From positions 62,001 to 126,000 of IMG/VR virus record IMGVR_UViG_3300010938_000950: a stretch of 64,000 nt of DNA. One strand, written 5' to 3'. The DNA is from a virus. This document shows, piece after piece, positions 23,545 to 32,084 of this stretch. Under the pieces are notes generated by a model. The model did not search any database and had not been told where the DNA came from. It was given only the letters and a program-made list of their open reading frames with translations. The translations under genes were made by a program, and so were the position numbers. Each line of letters begins with the position of its first letter. The stretch's first letter is position 1.

Positions 23545-24753
23545 ATGAAAGATTTTGATGTCGGTATTATTGGAGCTGGTGTAGCTGGTGCATTTGCAAC
23601 GTTAAAACTTGCAAAAGATCATAAGAACGTTAAAGCCATATTATTTGATTTAGGAAGACCTCCTATGAAACGCAGAAGGCAACTAGAAGGTTGGCTGGGA
23701 TGCTTTCCAAATAGTGACGGAAAACTATATCAAACTGATATTGGTAAGGTGGCGCAATTGACTGGCCTCCGTAGGGCCAAGTCTGCGTATACGTGGTTTA
23801 GACATATTTTAGAAGAGGTTGATGATTTTAAAGTCATCAAAGACCGTTCTCCTGTAGCGGCAATGGAGAAGAAAATTAAAAAATTGGGATACGAAATTAC
23901 TCTCAATGATTACGTTCAAATATATCCAAAAGAGATTCATGCTCTTTCTAAATATATGGCTGAAGTAATTGAGCGTGATAAAAATATCACCTTCAATTTT
24001 GATAGTGAAGTACTTAGAGTTACTAAACAGAAGAATATTTTTATTGTTTCTACCGAAGACCAAGAGTACCGCTGTAAGAAGATTATTGTGGCTGTTGGAC
24101 GTAGTGGTTGGCGATGGGCTAGAGACCTTTACAAAAATTTTGGTATTATAGATAATAATGATATTGCTCGTTTTGGTATTCGTGTAGAAACTAACTCCAG
24201 TATTATGAAGGATTTTAACAAATCCAACTGTACATTGACTAGGCCAGATTTAGAAATTGGACCGTTGTCTTGGTTTGGTACAGTAATACCAGAAGATCAT
24301 TTGGATTTAGCAATTTCTGCATTTCGATCTAACGAGAATAGATGGAAAACAGATAAAGTGTCTTTCAATTTAATTGGTAATCGACCATTTCCTGGAGCTG
24401 GTTTTGAAGAAACCGATAGAATGGGCAAACTGGCATTCGTATTGGCTAATGACAGAATAGTTAAGGAAAGAGTATCTGCTATATTAAATGAAAAAAGCAG
24501 AATATCAGTCATCCAAGAATATAGTTGGTTGAAACCTGTAATCGAAGAGTTGTCTATTATCATTCCAGAAATAACAAGTAAGGCATATTTTCATGTTCCT
24601 ACTATCATTCCATCTGCCCCGCCCATTAATATAGGTGATAACTTAGAAACTGAAGTTGACGGAATGTTTGTAGTTGGCGAAAGTGCTGGTATTCATGGTA
24701 TATTAGCTGCTGGGATCATGGGCGTTATAGCCGCAGATGCCGTTTGTAAGTGA
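23545..24753 (+). CDS. FAD-dependent oxidoreductase
   Basis: A 402-residue flavoprotein. The dinucleotide-binding motif 'VGIIGAGVAGAFATLKLA' (Gly10, Gly12, Gly15) is at the N-terminus, 'KIIVAVGRSG' is the second FAD motif, and the C-terminal 'VDGMFVVGESAGIHGILAAG' is the GD-like motif that closes over the flavin. The whole resembles COG2509-type FAD-dependent dehydrogenases. Substrate unknown; it may oxidise a metabolite or modify a nucleic acid or protein. This is an unusual cargo gene for a phage. The ribosome-binding site is AGAGGG. No neighbour gives a clear pathway. Confidence 0.8.
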   Translation: MKDFDVGIIGAGVAGAFATLKLAKDHKNVKAILFDLGRPPMKRRRQLEGWLGCFPNSDGKLYQTDIGKVAQLTGLRRAKSAYTWFRHILEEVDDFKVIKDRSPVAAMEKKIKKLGYEITLNDYVQIYPKEIHALSKYMAEVIERDKNITFNFDSEVLRVTKQKNIFIVSTEDQEYRCKKIIVAVGRSGWRWARDLYKNFGIIDNNDIARFGIRVETNSSIMKDFNKSNCTLTRPDLEIGPLSWFGTVIPEDHLDLAISAFRSNENRWKTDKVSFNLIGNRPFPGAGFEETDRMGKLAFVLANDRIVKERVSAILNEKSRISVIQEYSWLKPVIEELSIIIPEITSKAYFHVPTIIPSAPPINIGDNLETEVDGMFVVGESAGIHGILAAGIMGVIAADAVCK

Positions 24754-24760
24754 GAAATCA

Positions 24761-25135
24761 ATGGCTAATCCAACTAACAAAAATAAAACTAGTACAGATC
24801 AAACGCCAAATTTACCATCTGGTACAGATGAATCAAAAGATGGTAATCTTAAATATAATTTAAGTAAATTTGAATATGATCTGTATCATGAAGAAGATGA
24901 TGTTGCTGAGAAAGTAATTAGAGTTAAAAGAGTTTCCATGCCCAATAAAGGTGAAAAATGGAAAATCTTTGAAGACAATAAAGTCATGTTTGTTGTTGAG
25001 GGCACCAAACTAACGAACAAAGAAAAAGAATTTCTACGAACAATTGACGGAGTCAATTTTCTAATTACTCAATACAAGCAAGGTATCAAATCTTTTAATT
25101 CTTTGAAAAAAGAGATTAAGAAAAAATTGAAATAA
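24761..25135 (+). CDS. Hypothetical charged protein
   Basis: A 124-residue protein. The first ~40 residues are polar and probably disordered (Asn/Thr/Ser/Lys). The rest has 'EKWKIFEDNKVMFVVEG' and a C-terminal helical 'LKKEIKKKLK'. The frame opens at 24737 inside the oxidoreductase gene; the ATG at 24761 follows its stop and has GAGAAA upstream. Function unknown. Confidence 0.55.
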   Translation: MANPTNKNKTSTDQTPNLPSGTDESKDGNLKYNLSKFEYDLYHEEDDVAEKVIRVKRVSMPNKGEKWKIFEDNKVMFVVEGTKLTNKEKEFLRTIDGVNFLITQYKQGIKSFNSLKKEIKKKLK

Positions 25136-25141
25136 CGGGGG

Positions 25142-25169
25142 TTGACAATCCTCCCATAATTCTTACATT
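25142..25169 (+). promoter_or_regulatory. Possible sigma70-like promoter
   Basis: A consensus TTGACA (25142-25147), a 16-nt spacer and TACATT (25164-25169; four of six consensus bases). It lies in a 66-nt gap and would start transcription near 25176, ahead of the exonuclease gene at 25202. The weak -10 keeps confidence low. Confidence 0.4.
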
Positions 25170-25201
25170 AGCTTAGGCAACCAATGCTAGAGGTGTATCG
25201 T

Positions 25202-25819
25202 ATGAATTATGTATTTTATGTCGCTGATATTGAGACTACTGGATTAGATTCCCACAAGCATGACATAATTGAATTGTCGTTGCGACGATTGGGTGATGAC
25301 AGTGAGAATGCTCAAAAAACTTGGTGTTTCAAGCCATTAACGCCAGAGACTATTGATTCGACTTCATTAAAAATTAACGGCCACAAATTAGAAGACCTTC
25401 TTCATAAAACTAAGGAAGGTCGCGAGCGTTATCAAGATCCAAATGTAGCGATAGTAGACGTGGAAAACTGGCTAGCAGAAGATGGTGTTCCCGCTGAAAA
25501 GAGATTCCTCATTGGTCATAATATTGCGTTCGATAAAGAAAGACTTCAAGTTTTCTGGGCTAAATGCAATTCAGAAAGCTCTTTCCCTTTTGGCCGCCGC
25601 TTAATTGATACAATGGAAAACGCGCTCTTTTTTGATTATTGTTTAGAAGAATTTGCTGAAGGGTATAGTTTAGCTAATCTAAACAAAAAATATGGAATTA
25701 AGAATGAGAAAGCTCATACAGCAGCGGCCGACGTTAATGCTACCAAAGAAGTTTTTGAGAGACAGGTAGATTTAATGAGAAAACTTATTAAGTTAGGAAA
25801 AGAACACGGCATCCTGTGA
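25202..25819 (+). CDS. DnaQ-like 3'-5' exonuclease (DEDDh), copy 1
   Basis: A 205-residue exonuclease. ExoI 'VADIETTGLD' (Asp9, Glu11), ExoII 'LIGHNIAFDKERL', and ExoIII 'KAHTAAADVNAT' supply the DEDDh metal-binding residues. Such stand-alone enzymes act in proofreading, RNA or oligonucleotide trimming. An ATG at 25184 is in frame, but the one at 25202 has AGAGG eight bases upstream and begins right at the first strand. A second copy lies at 62771, moderately diverged. Its stop overlaps the next gene (GTGA). Confidence 0.88.
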   Translation: MNYVFYVADIETTGLDSHKHDIIELSLRRLGDDSENAQKTWCFKPLTPETIDSTSLKINGHKLEDLLHKTKEGRERYQDPNVAIVDVENWLAEDGVPAEKRFLIGHNIAFDKERLQVFWAKCNSESSFPFGRRLIDTMENALFFDYCLEEFAEGYSLANLNKKYGIKNEKAHTAAADVNATKEVFERQVDLMRKLIKLGKEHGIL

Positions 25820-26790
25820 AGATTTTGTATGCAGCGTCTCATAATCAAAATGCTAGAATTCAGCTTTCACGTTTCTTGAAGGCTATGGATAAATCTAACC
25901 ATCAGATCAAGATAGCTGCTTATAAAAAATCTTCACCTAAAAATGTTAATATTGATTGGACTTTGGATGCTTTACTTAACATTTATCGTCCTGACTTGCT
26001 TTCTCTTTATAGTGATAACCTAAGTATTTATCTGGAGCAAGTCAAAAGTTTTGCGCCAGATTTGATTATTAGTGATTTAGAATATTTCACGAGCAGCGTT
26101 GCGAACGAGTTGAATATTCCATTGTGGCAGTGTAGTTCATCATTAATCAATTATGCTCTTATAAGAAACGAAAAATATAACCTTGGATTATTCAAATATC
26201 ACGCACACGCTCTTAACAGAGACACTATACATTCTCAAAGAATGATTAATATTCTAGATAACTCTAATAGAAATTTTGTGTATTCTCATTATGGTGACAT
26301 GGCAGATCCGCCTTCGTTACTTGATGGTTTTCAATGGATTAGACCTTATCATCAAACTGCTAAAAATTATGTCCCGTGCCAGCACTTCATGACTGCTGCG
26401 TTTTCGGTGCCGGATAAAAAACTAATAGCGTTTTTGAAAAACTATCCTGATAGTATTGTTTTTATTGACGATCCGCGCGAGAGTTACCAGAATCCGCAAG
26501 TTAAGGATATAAGGATCGAGGACGAGTATTACTGTAATCTTAAAAATTCTGTCTTCTATGTTTGTCAAGGACAAACAAGCTTTTTGGCAGATGCATTTTA
26601 TAATGGTAAGTACGCCCTTATATTCCCTGATTATGAGGACGCCGAATCTCTTACTAATAGCCAACTAGCTCAGAAAATAGGTATTGGAAGTATCATGACT
26701 TATACAGATGACTTACCAGATCAGTCTTTGGTTGAACCGGTTTATTCCAACTCAACCAAATATTTACATGAACATATAGAGGAATTATGA
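25816..26790 (+). CDS. GT-B-fold glycosyltransferase (GT1/GT28-like)
   Basis: A 324-residue protein with two Rossmann-like halves. The start 'MKILYAASHNQNARIQLSRF' and mid region 'FAPDLIISDLEYFTSSVANE' are the N-terminal acceptor domain. 'FYVCQGQTSFLADAFYNGK' followed by 'LIFPDYEDAESLTNSQLAQK' is the sugar-nucleotide-binding C-terminal signature (H/Q-G-G-...-G-P, then E...N). It starts at a GTG overlapping the previous stop and is coupled to the HAD gene. Donor and acceptor unknown; it could modify phage DNA bases or host glycans. Confidence 0.7.
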   Translation: MKILYAASHNQNARIQLSRFLKAMDKSNHQIKIAAYKKSSPKNVNIDWTLDALLNIYRPDLLSLYSDNLSIYLEQVKSFAPDLIISDLEYFTSSVANELNIPLWQCSSSLINYALIRNEKYNLGLFKYHAHALNRDTIHSQRMINILDNSNRNFVYSHYGDMADPPSLLDGFQWIRPYHQTAKNYVPCQHFMTAAFSVPDKKLIAFLKNYPDSIVFIDDPRESYQNPQVKDIRIEDEYYCNLKNSVFYVCQGQTSFLADAFYNGKYALIFPDYEDAESLTNSQLAQKIGIGSIMTYTDDLPDQSLVEPVYSNSTKYLHEHIEEL

Positions 26791-27449
26791 AGTATGCTGC
26801 TTTTGATGTTGGTAATGTCTTATTCAATGTCAATTTTCCTGATTTCGTAAATAAGCTTTCCAAAACCTTAAATATCTCTGTTGAAGAGGCTACATACTTT
26901 ATGAATCGTAGTCAGAAATTACATGATTTAGGACTAACGGTTATGAAGGATGAATTAATTGACCATTTACACATTAAATCGTCAGTTCTTAGAGATGATT
27001 TAATTCGAGAATGGAATAATTGTATTACGCCCGCCGATTGGTTGTTGAATAAATTAGATACTATATGTAATACTCATAATATTCAGGTGGCTTTATTATC
27101 TAATGTTGGATTAGAGCACGCTGTTAGAATGAGAGAAATGCTTAGTTCATATTCTTTTTTCAAAGAAGGTATCACTCATTTTAGTTGTGAGGTAGGGGCT
27201 CGTAAACCTACTATTTTATATTATCAAAGTTTTTTGCAATTACATCCAGAATTTCAAGGATGCCCTTATTTTGATGATTTAAGGGAAAATCTAGAGGTAG
27301 GAGTAAAATTTGGATTCAAACCTTTTAGATTTTCTTTAGAAGAGATCACTGGCCCCAATTATCAGGAAGAGCTGTTCAATGCAGAAATGGAAAGTTTTGA
27401 GGCTCACCTTATTCAAGACCCTAGAATGGATGATATATTCAATTCGTAG
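26787..27449 (+). CDS. HAD-superfamily hydrolase
   Basis: A 220-residue haloacid-dehalogenase-like phosphatase, similar in layout to YihX. Motif I 'AAFDVGNVLF' gives the nucleophile Asp7. Motif II is 'VALLSNVG', motif III 'GARKPTILYY' the Lys, and motif IV 'YFDDLREN' the metal-binding Asp pair. The helical cap lies between motifs I and II. It probably removes phosphate from a sugar phosphate or nucleotide, and its coupling (ATGA) to a glycosyltransferase favours a sugar phosphate. Confidence 0.8.
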   Translation: MKYAAFDVGNVLFNVNFPDFVNKLSKTLNISVEEATYFMNRSQKLHDLGLTVMKDELIDHLHIKSSVLRDDLIREWNNCITPADWLLNKLDTICNTHNIQVALLSNVGLEHAVRMREMLSSYSFFKEGITHFSCEVGARKPTILYYQSFLQLHPEFQGCPYFDDLRENLEVGVKFGFKPFRFSLEEITGPNYQEELFNAEMESFEAHLIQDPRMDDIFNS

Positions 27450-27471
27450 AGCCGATTTATAAGGACACAAT

Positions 27472-27963
27472 ATGAACAAAGATAGTAATCAATCCGCCAA
27501 GTTATTTCAGCCACAGGGTAGAGTTAAGGTAATTCAGGGAAGTATTGTATCCCCACAAAATGCCGGTCTTAGATTTGTACTTAATGTAGCTAATACGGTT
27601 GGCAAGGCTGAGGGTCCAATGTATACTCTTTTTGAGAAGAAATGGCCAACCGTCAAAAGAGAGGTTCGTGGTTGGTATACTACCCGTGATGGCAAATACA
27701 AGCTTGGAGCAGTTCACACAGTTGCTGTGCAAAGCGATACTTGGGTAGTCAGTATGTTATGCCAAGACGATGAGCTTAATACTCAGGACGATGCATTACG
27801 TACTTGTTTAAAAGAAGTATGTAAGTCGGCTAAATATGAGAAGGCTACAGTTCATGTTTCTACTAAGTTAACTGATGCTATGCCCGCACTACAACAACTT
27901 CTTACTGAAGAGTTGGTAGAACAAGGTGTTTCTGTTAACTTTTATGAAGAGCCACAAGCGTAA
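27472..27963 (+). CDS. Macro-domain-like protein (ADP-ribose binding/hydrolysing)
   Basis: A 163-residue protein with a macro-domain pattern: 'VKVIQGSIV', 'FVLNVANTVGKAEGPMYTLF' (the NxAN...G.G region that cradles ADP-ribose), 'KLGAVHTVAVQSDTWVVSML', and a C-terminal 'EKATVHVSTKLTDAM'. Members remove ADP-ribose or process ADP-ribose phosphates. Length is normal for a single domain. In a phage it might reverse host ADP-ribosylation defences or recycle ADP-ribose; that is inference. AAGGA precedes the start. Confidence 0.65.
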   Translation: MNKDSNQSAKLFQPQGRVKVIQGSIVSPQNAGLRFVLNVANTVGKAEGPMYTLFEKKWPTVKREVRGWYTTRDGKYKLGAVHTVAVQSDTWVVSMLCQDDELNTQDDALRTCLKEVCKSAKYEKATVHVSTKLTDAMPALQQLLTEELVEQGVSVNFYEEPQA

Positions 27964-28428
27964 GTGATTTGGCTTAATTTAGTTCTTCCTCAAGATCATT
28001 ATCTTGATGATGAAGAAGATGACGCCATAATTTCACATAATGGAATGACGAAACTCAAACCGGGAGACCGAGTTGATTGTCGTGTGAAGGCGTCCACCAT
28101 AGTCAGCCCTTACAAAAGCTATGATGAAATCAAGACTTTTGAAATTGTTGCAACTGATGATCATGGCTTCTACTTATATGTACCTCACTATTATAGTTTG
28201 AAGGGAACTAGTATCGCCGATCGATACCAATGTAAGGCCCTCGGTATCGATCAGAAATTTCTAAACGAAGAGATTATTTACATTCAAGGCAATATGGTGG
28301 CTTCTATTCATGAAACTATGGATGGGCTGTGTTGTAAAATATGTAAAGAGTTCTATCGGTACGCAGCCAGTAATCAAGAAGATGGCTCATTAATTTGCTA
28401 TTCATGCCGTCAAAATCCATATCGATAA
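27964..28428 (+). CDS. Hypothetical protein with C-terminal zinc finger
   Basis: A 154-residue protein starting at GTG right after the macro-domain stop. The C-terminus has two Cys pairs, 'CCKICKEFY' and 'CYSCRQNPYR', a treble-clef or ribbon-type zinc site. The rest is beta-rich with 'KPGDRVDCRVKAS' resembling a small barrel. Function unknown; nucleic-acid or protein binding is possible. Confidence 0.6.
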   Translation: MIWLNLVLPQDHYLDDEEDDAIISHNGMTKLKPGDRVDCRVKASTIVSPYKSYDEIKTFEIVATDDHGFYLYVPHYYSLKGTSIADRYQCKALGIDQKFLNEEIIYIQGNMVASIHETMDGLCCKICKEFYRYAASNQEDGSLICYSCRQNPYR

Positions 28429-28443
28429 AGAAGTATTATTGGT

Positions 28444-29235
28444 ATGGCAGATTCGTTCGAAAGCTATTTTCAGGGACTGATTAATCAAATAAAGTCCTTG
28501 TTTAGCTATAAAAAGCAACCAAGTGCTCCAGCGGTCGGGACCCCTTCGACTCCGCAAACGCAATTTATAGGGTCTCCTGGAGGCTACAAAGCGCCAATCC
28601 ACGGCCAGTGGTACAATCTTGGCGGGTTTGACTTAAGCATGGTCCGATATGACGATCCTCAAGGCGCTAAGAAGGGCCGAGGGCACAAAGGCGTAGATAT
28701 GAGCGCTTCGGCTGGAACTCCTATTTATCCAATGGCACCAGGCGTAGTTACTCAAGTTAGTACTACCAAAATTGGTGGCAATAATGTTAGTATTAAACAC
28801 GATAATACTTTATCAACTTACTACGCCCATATGGCAACAGTTAATGTTCATCCTGGAGATAAAGTAGATACAGACACCATTATTGGCACAGTTGGAAATA
28901 GTGGTAATGCTGGGGATATGGATAATCCATCAGTGACTACCGAAGGCGGTAGAACTTTTCCACATCTTCATTTTGAGGTTCATGTCGGCGGCCAAGCGGT
29001 TGATCCAGCTAGATATTTTTCTATTCCGCCTTACAACAGTGATTATGCTCGCAATCCAAAAAAGTATTTAAACTTTTGGGCTAGCGATAAAGCCAAACAA
29101 GAAGCACAAGCTTTTAATATGAAAGATCATCTTTCATCACGCAGGGTAGCCTTCTCCAGAGATATTGATGCTTTAATGAAAGTATCTTTTGAATATTATA
29201 AGCTAACTAAAAAAATTAGCGATCGACCCAAATAA
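28444..29235 (+). CDS. M23 (LytM-type) peptidoglycan endopeptidase
   Basis: A 263-residue zinc peptidase that cuts peptide cross-links of the cell wall. The metal site is HKGVD (His81, Asp85) and HLH (His174, His176), with the catalytic His129 in 'YYAHM'. The N-terminus is an amphipathic helix ('FESYFQGLINQIKSLFSYKK', residues 5-24) followed by a Pro/Thr linker, not a signal peptide. Similar helices end the GH25 lysin and start the protein at 59567. It may be a tail-associated enzyme for entry or a second lysis enzyme. Its 3' end overlaps the convergent fibre gene by 20 nt. Confidence 0.92.
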   Translation: MADSFESYFQGLINQIKSLFSYKKQPSAPAVGTPSTPQTQFIGSPGGYKAPIHGQWYNLGGFDLSMVRYDDPQGAKKGRGHKGVDMSASAGTPIYPMAPGVVTQVSTTKIGGNNVSIKHDNTLSTYYAHMATVNVHPGDKVDTDTIIGTVGNSGNAGDMDNPSVTTEGGRTFPHLHFEVHVGGQAVDPARYFSIPPYNSDYARNPKKYLNFWASDKAKQEAQAFNMKDHLSSRRVAFSRDIDALMKVSFEYYKLTKKISDRPK

Positions 29236-29539
29236 GCACTATTTCAATATTTGAAAGTAGATTTCCAGTTGGTGGAATTAAATTTGGTTTGCCCACGGAG
29301 TACCAAATTTCATACTCATTAGTATTGGTATTATATCCTTGCAGTTTGTAGTATGTGTTAAATCCGGTAGTTACTAGTTGTGTAGAGTTAAGCTCTTCCG
29401 TACTCACAGTTGGCACATAAGCTGTGGTAAAAAAAGCACTATCAAATGCTTGTGTGCCGTGGCTGCCAGAGTATTGGCCTTTCCAACTCAGAAAGCTTAC
29501 CAAATTAAATATTGAGCTTTGATCAGTTACTAGCGCCAT
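29216..29539 (-). CDS. Small tail-fibre-associated protein
   Basis: A 107-residue protein at the 3' end of the minus-strand fibre run. The segment 'YYKLQGYNTNTNEYEIWYSV' matches 'YYKVSGYNPNTSSYETWVIA' in the 36324 protein, and both end in 'I-I-W/G-W' strands. They are a pair of short proteins each following a long fibre gene (29547, 36836). There is no clear Shine-Dalgarno; translation may be coupled to the upstream gene. It may be a fibre tip or chaperone. Confidence 0.65.
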   Translation of the reverse strand: MALVTDQSSIFNLVSFLSWKGQYSGSHGTQAFDSAFFTTAYVPTVSTEELNSTQLVTTGFNTYYKLQGYNTNTNEYEIWYSVGKPNLIPPTGNLLSNIEIVLIWVDR

Positions 29540-29546
29540 AATAATA

Positions 29547-32084
29547 TCATGCGGTTAGACCGCCAGCTCCATTCCAAGTTAAGTAAATTCCATTTTGTAG
29601 ATGTAGCCAGCGGGCTGTACCGTTAACAATTCCTCCGCTTGTATATACTCCATTACCCGTTGTTCCATTAAGAGTGAAATGAGTATTATCTATAACTGTA
29701 ATTACAAAAGTGCCATTGGCAGCAGTGTTACCATTAACACCCGAAATAACAACTGTTTGACCAGTTGTTAAACTATTGGCTGCAGAAGTTGTAATTTGAA
29801 TAGGTGAAGTGTTGCTGGCGCCAGTTACCGTAAGTGTAGCAGTGTTTTCTGTACTTAGAGTAAAAGTACCAAAATTAGTTCTACCTTGTCTAATAAATGG
29901 AGCAGTACCCATTAGTCTCTGATTTAATCCATAGGCCGTAATTCCTGCGCTTGGATAAGGCAGTACTAAAGCAGGGTCAGTTGCTATACCTGCCCATATT
30001 TCCCAAGGTAATACCTCGGTGGTTCCGGTGAATGGACAATCTCCTGCGTTGGATGAATATACAGTTGATGTTCCAGAAACGCCATCAGCGTTGGCCCATC
30101 CTGCCAAGGCACACATTTCAGGAGCAAAATCTCTGTATGTAAATCCTACATTAAAATTTGCTCCCCATCTAGCCTGTATTCCGCCATAATCTCCGGTGTT
30201 ATTTCCACCGTATATAAATGGTCTATTTGAATTTGCAGGGGGCGGAGATGGTTCGTTATCTGGCAATCCAAACGTTACAAATCCGCTGGTACCACCACCT
30301 TGCGGTCTAGTATATAAAAATACTGCTTGTCCACTATCATCTCCTACAATGGTAGTACGCGGTGCAAGAGAGACGTTGGCTGTTCCAATTAACGTATTTG
30401 CGTACTGTGTTCCTAAGTTGCTGGTTAAATCTAAATATTGAGATATATGGGTGGTTGTTCCGCCAATAGAAAAATCACCAGCCGCACTACCTCCGTAGCC
30501 TACACTTATTGATGCATAAGCTGGACCACCATTGATATTCCATGGTTCACCTGCTACTCTAACTTGCCATCCACTGGAGTGCGGACTTTGAAGTATTATT
30601 CTACTATTTTGTGACACATCGCTTCCTCCAGTATAACCAATGCGAGTGACGGTGCCTCCACCCGTATAGTTTCCGTTACCAGAAGATCCGTTCAAAGTAA
30701 ATATACCAGATCCAATTCTAGTAATTGTCCATGTACCATTGGCGGCCGTATTACCGTTCACACCGGAAATTGTAACTCTTTGTCCCGTATCAAAATATGA
30801 AACAGCATTAACGCTAACGTTAATTTGAATAGGAGTAGTATTTGTTGCGCCAGTTATAGAAACACCAGTAACTCTATTATTGTCACCAAGCAACAAATAT
30901 TCTGACATTCTTGTTTCAGTTTCATATAGCCACCAACTCATACCGCTTTCAGGAGGAGGCGTATCAGTTGATCTATATTCAATAGTATAAGAATTAGTTG
31001 CAGTATTGGTAGCAGTTATTTTAAAAACACCTGAATTTTTGGTTGGATATAAATTACTTTTAAGAACTAATATTCTGCCAGTATCTCCAGTTGTAGGTGC
31101 TGTGCCGTTCACAACTGTTCTCGTAGCAGTAGGAATTTGTACCGCATAAACGGAGGGCGCGCCACCAAAATTTATACTAGCTCCCGTTCCAGATGCCACT
31201 AGTAAGCCTTGTGGTAAAATTGAACACGAATTAGCAACATAAGCTCCAGCTAATGTTGTCCAGAGTAGTCTCATTTGTGTTGAGCTAATAACTTCTACTT
31301 TACTTGGACCAAAATTTCCAAGGTTGCTGCTAATACCGTACATACCAGTTCCACTACCAGATTGAATAGCGGTATAATCTCCAGTATTCATTCCGTGAGG
31401 GAATTGAGTTGTGATAGTAACAGGGTTGCCAGTAGCGGTGACAATTCTATTTGGACCACAAGCAACACCACCAACGCCAGCAGACGAAACATTATTACCA
31501 GTGTTCATTGTGCCAGTTCCACCAGTACAACCTGTAAAACTAGTTCCAGTAGTACCAGTGTAAGTGACTGTTTGTACGCCTGCAGTTGTTATGACATAAA
31601 TTGTTCCAGAAGTCGGAAATCCCGCCGTAGAAACAACGTTAATTGTTGCCGTAGGCAATGCAACGTTATTGGAACCTGCAGCAATAGTTGTTGTAAAGCC
31701 AGAAGACATTGTGCCAGTTCCGCCTGTACAATTAGTAAAGGTAGTAGCGGTAGTTCCAGAATATTTAACTATCTGTACACCATCACTAGTAGTTACGTAA
31801 ATAGTTCCAGAGGCTGGAAATCCTGTAGTTGAAGTTACGTTAATAGTTGCTTGGGGTAAAATCTGACCGTTGGAACCAGCCGCAATCGATGTGTTTTGAG
31901 ATATTGTAAAAGATTGGTTATTAGAATTGTTTAAATCAAATCCGGTGTGTCCTACAACAGAGTATCCTAATATCTTATTCAAAAATACAGCAGTATTAAA
32001 TAAATAAGATACGTGTGCAAAACTTGAAGCGCTCGTGTATCCGCTGGTAGAAGCTGTGAAATCTCGTAGTATATGAACTGTCAT
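29547..32084 (-). CDS. Tail fibre/adhesin with inserted repeat modules (family A)
   Basis: An 845-residue fibre. The N-terminus 'MTVHILRDFTAS' and later 'SGMSWWLYETE', 'RIILQSPHSSGWQVRV' and C-terminal 'LHLQNGIYLTWNG' are shared with the proteins at 34036 and 36836. Near the N-terminus are two tandem copies of a ~65-residue module ('SNGQILPQATINV...FTNCTGGTG'). Two FCCH-like modules ('VTISGVNGNTAANGTW', 'VVISGVNGNTAANGTF') interrupt the scaffold. The second splits the otherwise continuous C-terminal motif (about 29612-29842). It is probably a trimeric receptor-binding protein. Confidence 0.75.
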   Translation of the reverse strand: MTVHILRDFTASTSGYTSASSFAHVSYLFNTAVFLNKILGYSVVGHTGFDLNNSNNQSFTISQNTSIAAGSNGQILPQATINVTSTTGFPASGTIYVTTSDGVQIVKYSGTTATTFTNCTGGTGTMSSGFTTTIAAGSNNVALPTATINVVSTAGFPTSGTIYVITTAGVQTVTYTGTTGTSFTGCTGGTGTMNTGNNVSSAGVGGVACGPNRIVTATGNPVTITTQFPHGMNTGDYTAIQSGSGTGMYGISSNLGNFGPSKVEVISSTQMRLLWTTLAGAYVANSCSILPQGLLVASGTGASINFGGAPSVYAVQIPTATRTVVNGTAPTTGDTGRILVLKSNLYPTKNSGVFKITATNTATNSYTIEYRSTDTPPPESGMSWWLYETETRMSEYLLLGDNNRVTGVSITGATNTTPIQINVSVNAVSYFDTGQRVTISGVNGNTAANGTWTITRIGSGIFTLNGSSGNGNYTGGGTVTRIGYTGGSDVSQNSRIILQSPHSSGWQVRVAGEPWNINGGPAYASISVGYGGSAAGDFSIGGTTTHISQYLDLTSNLGTQYANTLIGTANVSLAPRTTIVGDDSGQAVFLYTRPQGGGTSGFVTFGLPDNEPSPPPANSNRPFIYGGNNTGDYGGIQARWGANFNVGFTYRDFAPEMCALAGWANADGVSGTSTVYSSNAGDCPFTGTTEVLPWEIWAGIATDPALVLPYPSAGITAYGLNQRLMGTAPFIRQGRTNFGTFTLSTENTATLTVTGASNTSPIQITTSAANSLTTGQTVVISGVNGNTAANGTFVITVIDNTHFTLNGTTGNGVYTSGGIVNGTARWLHLQNGIYLTWNGAGGLTA

